Position numbers and translations under genes: made by a program. Source: Allium sativum (lineage: Eukaryota; Streptophyta; Magnoliopsida; Asparagales; Amaryllidaceae). Taken from it: DNA of 64,000 bases. Under the pieces are notes generated by a model that was not told the origin of the DNA, searched no databases, and saw nothing but the letters and a program-made list of their open reading frames with translations. The first letter of the stretch is position 1; each line of letters begins with the position of its first letter. Shown one piece after another: positions 1-13,436 of the stretch. The DNA is taken from NCBI GenBank assembly GCA_030737875.1, contig CM060912.1, positions 456,696,310-456,760,309 on the forward strand, in the 5' to 3' direction.

Positions 1-1086
1 AATAAGGATAAAACTGCGTTTAAGACGTCGGATGGATTGTTCCAATGGGAAGTTATTCCATTCGGACTGACGAATGCACCTACCTTCTTTGTTGACCTCA
101 TGAGTAGTGTATTTAGGGGCGTTCTAAATAAAATTGTGGTAGCCTTCGAGATGATATCCTTATATTTTCAAAAGACCATAAAAGCATGAAAGTCACTTAA
201 GACAGGTTCTAGGGATATTAAGAAAGAACCAATTGAAAGTGAAATTCTCGAAGTGCCATTTCTGGAGGGAAGAAGTTAGATTTTTGGGACATACTATATC
301 AAGCAAAGGCTTGGCAGTAGACCCCGCGAATATTGAGGCAATTAAGGAATGGAGGATACCTCAAAATACTACCGAAGTAAGGAGCTTCCTTGGATTGGCT
401 GGGTACTATTGGAAATTCATTAAAGACTTTGCAACCCAACTAACAAAGAAGAATTTGGTATCTTTTTGGACTGATAAATGTGGCATGGCCTTCAAAAAAT
501 TAAAGGAAGTATTAACTAGTGCGTTAATTCTTATTATACCCGATGGTTCAAAATTGGTTATAGTTTCCACTGATGCATGTGGAACCGGTTTAGGAGCAGT
601 TCTTATGCAAGGAAAGGTTGTTTCCTACACTAGTATACAACTTAAAGATCCCGAAATGAGGTATCCAGTTCATGGCCTTGAGTTAGTCGCAGTAGCGTTC
701 GCCCTCAAAATGTGTAGGCATTATCTTTTAAGGGAGAGATTTGAACTTTTTACTAACTGTAAATCCCTAAAATATTTATTTCTCTCAATGTGACTTGAAT
801 TTGAGACAACAACGATGGATGGAATATATTGCCTCTTTTGATTTCATGATCCAGTCAGTATACGTAAGGGAAAGAGAATGCCGTGGCAGATGCATTAAGT
901 AGGAAACATGCATCCTTGAGTGCAATCTCGGAATGGAAACAGTTGGGGTTTCTCTCTAGCTTTAACTTGCAACCCAAGACAGTAACTTCTAATGGTTTTC
1001 TTGGAGCTATGATTGTAAAACCTACTCTAAAAGAAAGGAATAGGAATACGCAAGATCTTGACGAAGAAATAAGGAACTTGAAGTAG
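1..1086 (+). pseudogene. Element A pol, reverse transcriptase and RNase H part (broken)
   Basis: Part of the pol polyprotein of a Ty3/gypsy retrotransposon. The window opens inside the RT domain (the [10 protein letters not shown] block is readable near 60-90). The catalytic F-x-D-D box near 145-160 is knocked out of frame by a small indel. The frame is open again from 233 to 793 with the RT thumb ([14 protein letters not shown]), the [14 protein letters not shown] block and RNase H. RNase H keeps TDACG and the glutamate of the [10 protein letters not shown] segment, but the usual FTDHKS aspartate reads FTNCKS, so a catalytic residue is lost. A few residues are also missing before QLTKKN. The end of RNase H (ADALSRKHAS) is in another frame from 883. 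The gene cannot make an active enzyme. It is outermost in the nest and looks oldest. Confidence 0.92.
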
Positions 1087-1976
1087 AAGGTGGAAAAAGA
1101 AGGAGACCTTAACCCATTCGGTTAGATATTCATTAGGCAACGATGGAAGTTTACTTAGGGATGGATGACTTTACATTCCTAAAGATGAAGGATTGAGGAG
1201 AGAAATTATAGAGGAGTGTCATAGGTCAAAGCCCCAGTGGAGATAAAATGTATAGGGATATGAAGAGGAATCTCTATTGGAAAGGGATGAAGAGGGATAT
1301 AACCGAGTTCGAAGCTAAATGTTAACATGAAAAAAAGTGAAAACAGAGCAAGGAAAATCCAGAGGATTGCTATTACCTTTAGAAATTCCCATGTGGAAAT
1401 GGGAACATATTTCCACGGATTTCGTTGATGGACTTCCAAGAAACCAAAAGGGAAACGAGGCCATTTGGGTTGTGGTAGACCGTTTGACCCAAAGTGCCCA
1501 TTTTATACCAATCAAAAAGACTAGGACTACAGCCTCATTAGTCCAATGTATGTTAGATAAATAGTCAGATTACATGGTACCCTATCTAATATAGTAAGTG
1601 ACAGAGACCCTTTATTCACGAGTTAATTTTGAAGAAACTTACAAGCAGCATTGGGAACGACCCTCAACTTAAGTACAACTTAGCACCCGTAAATTAATGG
1701 CCAGAAAGAGTAAATCAGATCCTAAAAGACTTTCTCAGAGCTTGCATTATGGACTTTGGAGGTGTTTGGGAGCAGCACCTAACGCTTGCAGAGTTTACGT
1801 ACAATAGTTTTCAAGCGACGATTGGTATGGCCCCTTTCGAAGCGCCCTACAGGAGGCCATGCAATCGCTAACTTGTTCGTGGGAAACTACCGACAAGGTT
1901 CTACTCGGACCATACTTCGTCCGTGATTCCACGGAGAAGATTTCTTTGATTAGGCAAAAAATGAAGGCAACCCAAG
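1087..1976 (+). pseudogene. Element A pol, integrase catalytic core (broken)
   Basis: The integrase of the same element, with many frameshifts and stops. The zinc-binding N-terminal segment (about 1190-1335) is scarcely readable. The core is open at 1337-1564, with the first aspartate in HISTDFVDGLP and the VVVDRLTQSAHF block. The second aspartate (IVSDRDPLF) and the LRACIMDFGG and APFEA blocks follow in scattered frames up to 1976. The reading frame stops abruptly inside KATQ because a solo LTR entered here. The missing continuation (RQKLYADKR) is at 17701, 15.7 kb away. The five bases CCAAG at 1972-1976 recur at 17696-17700 and are the target duplication of that insertion. Confidence 0.9.
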
Positions 1977-4900
1977 TGTGACAACCTGGGATTTCAGAAC
2001 CAATTAAAAATTTTTATTTTAGTTATTTTAATGGATTTTGAATATTAAAATGATTTATTTTAAATAATAATGACTAAAATTTATTTAAATCGAAGTTGGA
2101 ACGTATAAATTTATTTTAATTATAAAACGGGCCTGAAATGGCACGATAGTTTGAAAATTCAATTTTAAATTTCAAATGAATGTACAGGATTCAAAATAAA
2201 TTGGATTTCAGTAAAACCAGAAAAATTAGAATTGGTTTAATTATAACTTTCTAACGAATGTGAAAAATTCAGATTTCATAATATAAATTGAAAGTTATGT
2301 CCAGTTAAAATTTTAGAATAGTCGCTATGGAATTTATATATATTTATATTATATATAGCCCTTAAAAATAGCCATTTTGCAAATGACCACCTTTTCGATG
2401 AAACCACTTTAGTTGGATCCGGAATGTCAAATTATTGTTAGGTTTCAAATTTCAAATTTTTTTGAATTAATATGTGAGCGCAGTGAATTTAAATGTGTTT
2501 GGTAATTTCAGTTTGAATTTAATCGACTAGAAAAAGGCCATTTTTCAAATGATCTCCAAATTCGATGAAATTAGTTTTGTTAGGACCGTACCATCAAAAC
2601 ATAGCCAGATTTATTTTTCTGTAATTTTTGGAGTCAATATGTGGCCCTGTTAAATTAAAATGTACATTTAAATTCAATACATTGATTTATATTTTAATTT
2701 AAATAAAAAATGATTGAAACAGTCGAATTGGCTTACGAAACATGTTCCATTGTGTCCGGAACAAGGGTATTTGGTTAGGAACGACAGTCATTGGGTTTGA
2801 TTTGGAGTTCGTGATGATTTGGAGTCTTAAAGTGAATTAAATAATATAAATAATAATATACATAGCCTGTTATTTTGGCCAAAACCCTAGAAATAATGAG
2901 CAGTGGCCAACCTTTCTCCAGCATCGTTCAAAACGAATTAATAGCATCGATTTTATCTCTATAGAAAAATTACTGAAGCCTAGGGTTTGTAGTCGATAGG
3001 CAGCGCTACAGAAGGAGCGGTCAACAGATGAAAGGAAGCTGGTGGCACGGGGCGTCGAACCCTAGTGGGGCGGCAGCCAGGCATAGCCTGTAGCAATGGC
3101 AATCGGGCTCGATATAGCTTCAGTTCATGGCGAATTTTCTGATCGTCGGTGATGAAATAGGAGGTGGCGCCTCCGGCGAAGGGGCGGAAGGCAAGGGTGA
3201 ACGCGGTGGTGCGATGGGTCGAGGCGCAGGCGGCCTTTGGTGATCGCGGCAGCGGTCAGTTGAAGGTGAACAAGTTCAGTGAAATTGCGAACTAAGTGGA
3301 AAGAACAGAAGAAGGTAATGAGGTGAGATAATTAAGGAGAGTAATTAGTGTAATTATAAGTTTAATTATTTTATTAATGTAATTAATGCATTAATTATCG
3401 TATCTTTTTCATACATGGTCAGAAAATTGCAAACTCAGTCACGTTCGAATCGTGAAGTCGAGCTCTACAACATGGGACTGACCAGAACGGAAATGGAGCA
3501 ATTGTATTTTGAGCTAAATTAAACGGTCGTTTAATTTAGTTTAAAAAAAGAAATCATCAACTAAAGACTGATGGAGTGGAACCCAATGTGAGAATTCACT
3601 CACTAAAATATTTGTACAGTTATTTTATTTTATTTTATAACTGTAAATATATAGAAATTGCGGGTGTTGATTATTATCTGTTGTATGCGACATTGCTTGA
3701 TTTCAACACATGAACAATTCATGACTCATCTGCACAAGAAGCGTTATTTGAATATCCGACACTCACATTTCAAACAACGTGGATACACTTTGTGGTTGTT
3801 GAAATGTGATATAAATATCCATTTATAATTTGAATAGTGAAAATTTGTTAAGTAGAAAAATAATTCAAACCGAATTAGAATTAGTTAAATTTGTTAACCA
3901 ATGATTTATTTAAATAGACCGTTGTTGTTTGAAAACCCCACACGGGTATTGGGATGATATTTGACATACACTAACTCCAGTACTTAGTTGTATGTTGATC
4001 GATGGATTGACAGACTGTTGTAAGCGTTCATTTTTTTTAATGCTTATACAATTATAGAATGCACTTTGGTGATGTTTGAATGTGTAAAGATTATTTATCA
4101 TTATTGTTTAATATATGCGATGTACGAAATCTATATAACTGGAATTATATGTAACTGATTGGGCTGCATTTTGATTCAGAAATAACAAATATTTTAAAAT
4201 AATATTCAAAGAAGAATTAAATTATGATTTTGATGTCTGATTTTGGATGGACACAAAAATATTGAAATATTCATAACTGAAATGAATATGAAGCCAAGTC
4301 AAGTAGTAATCCGCCATTTTAACTCGAACGGGTTTATAAATCGATTGTATTCATTTTATAAGGAATATGAAAAGAAATGGATTTCAGAATCAGATATTCT
4401 GAAAATATTATCATTTTAATATTATAATGATATGGAATATTCAATTTTGATTTAAAATTGAAATGGTAGTTGGAATCGTTTTTAAAACAAATTTATAAAA
4501 TACGTTTTAAAATGAATTAGACAATATATATAAATATAATATATATTTATATGGTTTGAATAGAACGCGCCTTGCAGCGACCGTTCGCGAATTTCAACCA
4601 TTAACTTCAAATGGATGTAACGGGAGATCCGACCGTTGGATTCTCCTAAAACCAGATCCGTTGGGTTCGTATCGAAAAGATCGTTCCAATGAGTATACGA
4701 TATTTAACTTTGAATGGTTGGATTTCAAATTATGTCCAAATCAGTTTCAGAAAAGGTCGCTATGGGTGTAGTTCGGTGGCCGTTATTGGAAACCGACTGT
4801 AAGGGCCTAAATAAAATTATTGAAATATGGAAAAATTATGTAAATTCATAATGAACGATCTGGAAAGATTTTGGATGAAATATTCCATATTTGAAAAGAT

Positions 4901-7748
4901 AAAAATATATTTTTATCGAAATGAACTAGTTAATAACTAGAACAATAATCCAATGATTTTTAGAAATAATAAATTGGATTGAAAATGGGTTTTTAAATAA
5001 CCAGAATTTTCCAATGAATAAATTGGAATGGAAATTATCTTTGGGATCTTTCAATATTGGATTCCGTGATTATACGGATATTGTTGAGTAATTTAGAAGA
5101 TATATATATCATTATTCCCAATACAATTTGTGGGTTTCAGAATTTGATATTGAATATAAGCCGATATAATTTCTATTCAGAGCCTTGTATTTAATATCAA
5201 AATTGGATTTTGGGTTTGTCGTGAATGGTGTCTTAAATTACGTTGTTCTTAAACCCGGTGAGAAAAGGATATATCTTTTAATTAAGATTTAGTGAAGTTT
5301 CCCAATTAATTAATATTTAATTGGAATTGAATTGAAATTGGATCTTTGGGTTTATCGTGAACGGTGTTTTAAATAACATTTTTTCTTCAATCCAATTATC
5401 ACTGAAGATATGATTTGGAATTTATAATCTTTTAATTAGAATTGATGGAATTTTCCATAGTAAAGTTTTCCCATTTAAAATATTAAATTGGAATTGAATG
5501 GAATTCGATTTGGTAATAATCGAGATGAGTCGCTGAAAAGGAAGACCGTTACTATTTATGGAATTTAAAAGGCTTGGCCGTTATTCTGCTTATAGTAGTA
5601 GTCGGATACGGGAATTTATATCAACTATATACTATTATGATTTCTGTGTAAATTCCATTTTGATAGAAGATGATTTTGGGTTTATCATGAACGATGTTTT
5701 AAATGACATTCGTTCTTTAACCCGGTTAATTAAAGACGGGATTTATTTCCTATATTTGAATAATCATTAAATAATGATTTTTGGAGATTAAAACTAAGGG
5801 GAGTTTTAATGAATCTTTAATTAGATTGAAATGTGAATAAGGTAGCTAAATTTACCGAATTCAAGAAGTGTTCGAAAATGGAGTATCATCCGTTTTACTT
5901 CATGTGATAGTTAAATCTTTAATTAGATTTGAACGTTGAATTGTAATTGAATTTACCAATAACACAGCGGATGTTAGATATAGAGTACTACCAGTTTTGC
6001 TCCATGGGATGAATTGGTTGGGATTGGAAAAATACAATAAATTATTACTTCAGTAAGGCTCGATAATCCCAATTAGTTGGATAAACCTTAATTTGGTTTA
6101 AAGTTGTGAAAAGAAAATACAAAATCTTTTGAACTAGTTCCCAGGTGAAGATTTAAACAAGAGGTTTAAATGAATTAAATCTTTGGTAAGATTTATGGGA
6201 ATAATTTCCAATGTGAATATTGGAATAAGAGAATATTCTGGATTGGAATGAGGGGTATGATGTGTTTTTATAGCACTTGATTATAAAATACGTGAGTTAT
6301 TCGGAAAGACCGGGTTTAACCCATTCTGAGTAACTGATACGACGACTAAGTCAAAGATTTGAAGGTGGTGGTTAAAGACCGACGATCTTCACATCGAAAG
6401 GATTACTATTGATTCCCTGGATTGGTTAGCTCCCAGGAAGGGGTTATAGTGGTAGTTGTTCGAACGTACTTGTTGATTGTCTGGATATGCGAGGGCCTCC
6501 CTCCTGTATTGGACATATGGGATGAGGAATAAGGTGCCTTCGGTTTCATTCAAACCCAGAATGGACTTGTAAATAGATGGTGTGTCTGACATTGTATTCC
6601 TTTATGTTGTATTCTTTGATCTCTGCTAAATATATATCTGTTTGGTGGCGGAGAATTTATCCTCTTGCTTAACACCCTTCTCTAAGACATACGAGCTTAG
6701 AGGTTATATATTAACAGAAATCAATGATATGTTATGGATTGACAGTGTGACATTCTGAGTTGCAGTGATCCAAGCTTTTTTTGAAAAACAGAGCTTGGTG
6801 GATGATGATCAAAGCACAACTTTAAGTAGCGCAACTTTGTGTAACGTTAATTTGCGAGCCTCACACACGGGTATGAGGGTGAACTGATGGTTTGATCAGT
6901 ATGTTTTTAGGATGAGGATAGACACCTTTAGGGTTGTCACGGATTCGGTCGACCGAGATGAGCTGAGTGTGGTCGCTCCATGCTCAAAGGGATAGGGCAC
7001 ACCCCCCGATTCCCAAAGGGATAGAGTAAGCGGTGTTTTCTCTAGCTGGGACGTAAGCCGCAGTGGTACATGATTTCCTAAAAAGGCGGATGTGCATTAC
7101 GGTGTTGTCCAATGCCCTGTACGTAAGCCGTTGAGTATTGCACTACGCGATAGATCTTTCGAATCAATAGCCATCATGTTGGAAATCCAAATTTCCAATA
7201 CGACATTTTTCAGTTTTAGTTGTAAACCTATGTATGGCGACATAATATATGGTACCTATGCCGTCTATGATTGATACATTTATATTTAAAATTGATTTCT
7301 TCACTTATAGTAATAATAAAAGATAAATTTCGCGTACCAAGCATATTTGGCTATTATAAGGTAAAACTCTATCCTTCGGCTTTCGTTGCATTGTGTGATG
7401 GGACCTGAGTCTTATAATTGCTTCATTTTTTTTATTTAGCATGGAAAATTTTGTTTTATAGTATTCATGGGAGGAAACCCGTTCGGTGTCATACGGCGTG
7501 GTCCCGTGAATTACCCTATTTTAAAGTAAAGTTTTAATAACTGTTTTTAGTTCTCACACCAGTCCCATGAGTGACTCAAAGTTTATTGTTTCTACCTAAA
7601 CTCTGGGTGCCCATATTCTTCACACGAGCAGCTATTAGTTTTGATTCTCACAGATATTTCATTTCCCAGGATCCTGGATTACAGCTGGAGCTATATTCGG
7701 AAAGCTTTGTATCCGTGTATTTAATTCAGTTGTGTTGTTGACGTATTT
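1977..7748 (+). repeat. G-family solo LTR (G1), left part
   Basis: Starts TGTGACAACC, like the G-family LTR starts at 50928, 55044 and 62464. It can be followed by eye along the copy at 55044-61434, including the segment near 7550-7740 that matches 61030-61230. A GC-richer stretch lies at about 3000-3260, and an inverted repeat at 6296-6334. With the part after 17484 the LTR is about 5.98 kb. CCAAG flanks both outer ends and no interior accompanies it, so it is a solo LTR left by LTR-LTR recombination. It contains no convincing gene; the small ORFs inside are AT-rich chance frames. It is cut at 7748 by element C. Confidence 0.88.
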
Positions 7749-10247
7749 TGTTACCACCCGCCCCGCACCAGCCGACATTTCCAATGAAAGTGCGCTGTGC
7801 CGATGTCCAACCAGCACGGGACGGTCGTCAAAGAAAGGAAAGGTAAAGAGTTTGAACTAACAAGGAACCTGTAGCATATCTCACAGCGCATGGAATAAAA
7901 TATAATAAATAACATACTTTGACATAAAACAGGCGAGATAGTGCATAAGCTGAAAACTAAACATCTCAGCAGCGGAAAATCCAAATACAGCTTATGTTCC
8001 CCTTTATCATTATTACAACTTTAAAACTGTCTCTAAAGAAAAAGAAAGGAAAGGTGCACTACTAATGCCCAAAGTAGTGACCAGCAGCGACACAGGGAGA
8101 ATATATATAGAATAGTATGTGTAAGCCTACTGCTCGTCTCCGGACAGCTACTTGTGCACAACCTGCTAAACTGTCTCTAGTTTGCCCTTTTAAGAGCACC
8201 CAGAGCAATAAGAAGAGACATAAAACTCTGGGTCATACAAAAGTCTGGTATGAGCGATAAGCAGCAAAACAAAACGATAATAGGTATACTAAACCATACC
8301 TAAACCTAGACCTGCAACCAAAGAGTTAGTACAACATACCGTACAATACTCTAAGGTGCCACTAACATATGGTGTAAAGAATACGGGGGTGGGGGCGTGC
8401 ATGACATAGTGATGGAAAACAATCAATCATAGCAACCATCCTCACATCTCTCACTCTGTGCGAAAAGCATACGATGTCCACCACTTTAACCACCCAATTA
8501 CTTGCTACGATCACTCTGCCCCATGGAGTCGTAATGACACCACTGCACTGATCCATAGCCACTAGTCCTTCGCTATGTACATTCTTCCCCATGGAGTCAT
8601 GATGGCTCCACTACACTGGCTCATAGCCTTGCTACGATCACTCTGCCCCATGAAGTCATAACAACTTCACTGCATTGACCCATAGCCAATATCCATCTTT
8701 CCGTGGTGGGTCAAAGCTATAGACGTCAATAACCCCTTAACACACGTCCCGCAGCAAAGTCTAATCATGATGTTAATTCGTTGGTTCCCAACTGGATCCT
8801 GAGTTCTACTTCCCATATGGACTACCTTTGCATCTCGGGTTTTGGTCTTCTCCGGATCGGTCTTCATCTAGTTCAGAAACAAACTTCCTTTCGGATCGGT
8901 TCTCTTCCCCTTGTTCAGTCCGTAGTCATCAGCCTCCTTCGGGTCGGTTCGTGCTCCCCCTATCGGATCGGGTCGTGTTGCCTAAGCTGGATCGTGGTGA
9001 GGGTAGGTAGCCCACGGTTCGTGACTTGCTTCATGCCTGCTCCAGATCGGTTCGGGTCGTGACCAAGCTTCGGGTCGGGACGGGGCTTCTGGTTCGTGAT
9101 CCTCCTTGGCCATCAGTTCCTTAGCTTCTAAAGCATTTCGTGATGGATGGAGCATGGCGTCTCGTGAAGGGGTCTCACGATCGGGTCGGGTCGTGGAAGG
9201 GAGGGGCGATCCGATCCGAGTCCTGCACATTTCCTGCAACTCTTCCAACGACTGTTTTACGCCATACGACGGCATTTTTGACCATCCTAACTTTTCTAAT
9301 CAATCACAAAGCATACCATACAGTCATAGCAACATGTATAATTATCCACAAACAGCAAAGCAACACTAGTATATGTCAAAACGGATCAAACATACCCAAA
9401 AACCCTTATTTACCCCTTAAGCATGTTTAAGCAAATCTAATGATAGGATTAGCAAAACTTAATTATATCAACCCAAACTTCTAACAGAGGTCTAAAATAA
9501 TATTTCAGAATTTCTAAACATTTTTCCAGAATTTAATCTTGCGTGGTTTCATTAATTAACACTAATCACCCTAATTAACTGTAATTAGTGTAAAAACAAT
9601 GCTAATCACTCACCTTTACCACAAATAAAACTTTCAAAACTGAAACTCCACTGATTTGGGCGAATATTGATGTCTAACAGCAGCTCCAACCTTGCTTTGG
9701 TGTAATTTCCCTTTGATTTGACGTAGATCAGGCTAATACTTGATTAGAAAGTGATTAGAGATGATTCTAGATGTTGGAGGCCATTGTTAGGGTTCCTAGG
9801 AGGTAAATGGCTGCTAGAAAACTGAAATGAAATGAAAAACAAACTCATTTTAGCCTCCCTATAACCCTAATCCCGAAATGGGTTATGGGCCCATTCACTA
9901 ATCACCTCATTTGGCTCGGTTAAGCAGTTTTTCGCCTTCTATACCTTAATTCAGCCATATCTCCCAAATGGTAAGTCCGTTTTTCACATATGACCACTCT
10001 ACGGAAAGGTAAACCATCATCCGAACTTGAAGGAAGTAGTTTTAGGTCACAACCCCTTTCAAGTCAAAAGTTATGGTCGAAACAAGATCAACTAGGGGCA
10101 AAATGGTCATTTAAAAATCGACAAAAATTATGGACATGGGAAATGACCCCAATAGTCGTCTCCCAAAGTTACATGACCATACGACTTCATATGAAAATAA
10201 AATAAATATTCTACGATCTTCCGATGCGTAGAATGCGGGTTGTTACA
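7749..10247 (-). repeat. Element C 3' LTR
   Basis: The LTR after the polypurine tract in element orientation. On the plus strand it begins TGTTACCACC and ends GGGTTGTTACA. It matches 14983-17483 along its length. A cluster of GATCGG, GGGTCG and GTTCGTG words lies at about 8840-9220. The ORFs of 60-97 codons in this stretch overlap one another on both strands and are a by-product of that GC-rich cluster, not genes. Confidence 0.93.
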
Positions 10248-10263
10248 TTCTCCCCCTCTTAAG
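10248..10263 (-). other. Element C polypurine tract
   Basis: Read on the minus strand it is CTTAAGAGGGGGAGAA, directly before the LTR start TGTAACAACC. This is the plus-strand primer for reverse transcription. The GGGGGAGAA core is shared with LARD-B (39787-39799) and element G3 (near 62451). Confidence 0.93.
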
Positions 10264-10403
10264 AAATTTCGCCCCCGAAATTCCTTAACTAAGATACAAA
10301 CAAAGGATCCCGCATGCCTATCAACCATTCACAACAATCAAATATACATAACAAACAAGCAAGTCTATCCTAGCATGCGGAAAACTAAATCACAATTAGA
10401 ATC

Positions 10404-11697
10404 TTACCAGGCAACGAGTTCTGGATACGTCTTCCTAATGTTCTCCTCTGTCTCCTAAGTACAGTCATTCTCATTCTCGCCCCCACTGAACTTTGACTAG
10501 TTTCACCGCCTTCCTTCGAAGCTGCTTCGTATCGTTCCCAACAATACGCATAGGCCTACAGTTCCCAACCGCCTCGGGTTCAACCTCGATATAGTCCAAC
10601 TGATCAGGTGAAATAGTCACACTAGGGTCGTACACGAATTTCCTTAACTGGGAAACATGAAATACGTTATGAACTCCTGCCATCTTCTCTGGTAATTCAA
10701 CTTTATATGCCAAATTCCCAATTTGCTCGAGAACTGGGAATGGTCCAACAAATCTTGGTGTTAACTTGCCTCTCCTGCCAAATCGTATCACGCTCTTTAA
10801 CGGAGAAATCCTGACGAACACCAAGTCGCCAATGGAGAACTTTAAATCTCTTCTCCTCTTATCAGCATAACTCTTCTATCTATCTTGGGAAACCTTCATT
10901 CGCTGTCGGATAATCTTGATCTTATCTGAGGTTTCTATTATTACATCTGGTCCAAGCACAAACTTCTTACCGGTTTCTAACAAACATGACAGTGAGTTGC
11001 ATGGTCTTCCGTACAAAGCTTCAAATGGAGCCATACCAGTACTGGAATGATAACTGTTATTATATGCAAACTCTACTAGATGTAAATGGTCATCCCGTGA
11101 TCCACCAAAATCCAATATGCAAGCTCTCAAGAGATCTTCTAACACTCGATTCACCCTCTCTGTCTGACCGTCGGTTTGAGGATGATACGTGGTACTGAGA
11201 TGTAATTCTGATCCTAACGCCTCTTGAAAGCTCTTCCAAAACCCACTAGTAAACAATGGGTCTCGGTCACTCACAATGCTTTTAGGTACTCCATGAAATC
11301 TCATTACCCATTTCATATATAGCTCAGCTAACTTAGCTGCCGTTCTATTCGACTTGACCGGTATAAATCTTGCACTCTTGGTCAATCGGTCCACAATCAC
11401 CCAAATGCTATCATGGCCCGATCTAGTTCTTGGTAAAGTGTCGATGAAATCCATCGAGACTTGTTCCCATTTCCATTCTGCGATTTATAACGGTTGTAAC
11501 AAACCACTAGGCTTTTTTTGCTCGGCTTTAACTAGCAGGCAATTCATGCATTTGGATATAAACTTCCCAACGTCTCTTTTCATCCCTTTCCAGTAGTAGG
11601 TCTGCTTCATGTCTCGATACATCTTGTTACCACCGGGGTGTATAGTCAATTTTGAGTGATGACATTCTCTTAGCACTTCATCTCTCAATCCATTCAC
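10404..11697 (-). pseudogene. Element C integrase with chromodomain-like C-terminus
   Basis: This codes for the integrase end of pol. In order: an H-H-C-C zinc-binding segment (11697-11485, ECHHSKLTIHPG to CMNCLLVK); a DDE core (11454-10876) with aspartates in MDFIDTLP and IVSDRD and the glutamate in TERVNRVLEDL; then the conserved C-terminal module (10824-10471, RFGRRGKLTPRFVGPF and HNVFHVSQLRKF). The tail reads LVKVQW and, after a frameshift, an ENIRKTYPEL segment ending at a TAA at 10404-10406. This is the shortened chromodomain-like end of Tekay-type elements, thought to guide insertion to chromatin. A stop separates zinc finger and core (near 11485), another lies after KVSQDR (near 10873). 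The catalytic residues are intact, the frame is not. Confidence 0.92.
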
Positions 11698-12079
11698 GTT
11701 GGGTACAACTAACTTCCCATTCTTTCGAAGTCATCCATCTCGATCAAGCCCATACTTGCTCATCTCCTCATCGATACCCATCTCTAACTTGGAGATGATT
11801 TCCAATAGGTTAGGATCGTCCCTCTGACTGGAAACAATCCGCTCAATCAAAGTGGGTTTGATCGTCAAACTTGCTAACATTTATGGATCCAATTCACACT
11901 TTGGTCTGAAATCATACCCAGCGATGTACTCCGGTTGCTTCCACTCAAGAAACAAACCTTCTAAACTGGCATGTCTTCTACTCAATGCGTCAGCTACCGC
12001 ATTGCCCTTTCCTGGTGTGTATGCGATATCGAAATCGTAGGAAGCCAAGAATTCTAACCATCTTTGCTGTCGGAGATTT
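11698..12079 (-). pseudogene. Element C pol, RNase H to integrase connection
   Basis: The end of RNase H and the linker to integrase, out of frame with the upstream ORF. The minus strand reads the [10 protein letters not shown] block and a segment corresponding to the MIVKPTL region of element A at about 1010-1030. A frameshift just above 12080 changes the end of RNase H from KYLF to IFSLRRI, and at least two stop codons follow. There are no catalytic residues here. Confidence 0.8.
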
Positions 12080-13436
12080 AGATCCTTCTGAGAGAAAAGA
12101 TACTTAACGACTTATGGTCAGTAAACAACTCGAATCTTTCTCCCAAGAGATAATGTCTCCACATCTTCAATGCGAACACGATCGCTGCCAATTCCAAATC
12201 ATGGGTAGGATATCTTTTCTCATGTGGTTTTAGTTGCCTACTAGCATAAGCTACAACCCTACCTCCTTGCATTAACACAACACCTAGGCTGGTACCACAG
12301 GCATCCGTGTATACCATCATCTCTTCATTCCCCTTAGGAATGACTAACACTGGTGCACATGTCAACTTGTCCTTTAGACTCTTGAATGCATTCTCGCAAT
12401 TTTCGTCCCAGACGAAAGCTTGATTTTTCTTAGTCAACTGAGCCAACGGTGCTGTTATCTTGGAGAAGCCTTGGATAAACTTACGATAATATCTAGCAAA
12501 TCCCAAGAAACTTCTTACGTCTGTTGCATTCTTGGGTGTAGACCAATCTTGTACCGTAGCCACCTTCGCAGGGTCCACGGCAATACCATTCTCTGAAACA
12601 ACATGGCCCAAGAATCTCACTTCCCTCCTCCAGAAGTGACATTTAGAAAACATTGCTTTCAATTGGTGTTTTCTCAACACCTCCATCACTATCCTCAAGT
12701 GTTCCTTGTGTTCTTCCTCTGTCCTCGAATAAATCAAGATATTGTCCACGAACACAAGAACAAACTTATTCAATTGATCCCTGAATACCCTATTCATAAG
12801 ATCCACAAAATACGATGGTACATTGGTCAACCCAAATGGCATGACCAACCACTCATAAAATCCAAACGGCATCCGAAATGTCGTTTTAGCTATACTTTCA
12901 GCTTCCACTCTAAGCTGATGAAAACCTGTCGTGAGATCCAACTGGGAGAACACTCTCGCGCCACTCAACTAATCAAACAAATCATCTATCTGCGGTAGAG
13001 GATACTTATTCTTCCTCGTCACCTTATTCTATTCACGGTAGTCTACACACAATCGAAGGGAACCATCTGCCTTAGTAGCAAACACAACTGGTGCTCCCCA
13101 CTCAGAAACACTTCTTCTAATAAATCCCTTCTTCAAAAGATCACTTACTTGCACCCTGAGCTCTCGCTGCTCCCTTGGTGCCGTACGACGAAGTGGCATC
13201 ACTATAGGTCTGACATCTTCCACTAAATCAATACAGAACTCAATCTATCGGTGTGGTGGAAGTTCGGTCACTTCCTCGAAGACGTCCGGATACTGGCCAG
13301 CCACGATATGACAACTCATCATGCGGGATGTCGAGGGAATTTAGAAAACTAGCCATTACCCCATCACTAGGTAGACCATCAAACACTACCCTCCGCCCAT
13401 AATCCACTCTAACTGTCGCCAAAAAGCCCTCACAGT
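12080..13436 (-). pseudogene. Element C reverse transcriptase and RNase H
   Basis: RT copies the element RNA and RNase H removes it. The minus strand reads MPLRRTAPREQRELR, CVDYRE, then a TAG where this family has leucine in the ELNKVT block, then another TAG where FDQL is expected. The long open stretch 12968-12078 follows. It contains [20 protein letters not shown], the polymerase box, the RFLGH thumb, and RNase H with [16 protein letters not shown] and FTDHKS. The polymerase box reads FVDN instead of F-V/I-D-D, so the second catalytic aspartate is asparagine (GAC AAT near 12742); loss of G in a CG step fits methyl-cytosine decay. RNase H residues look intact. The RT is dead by this residue alone. 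Confidence 0.93.

Noticed and set aside
8781..9430. ORFs of 60-97 codons on both strands
   Set aside because: They lie in the GATCGG word cluster of an LTR, and overlap one another on both strands; matching ones in the other LTR differ in frame and length.
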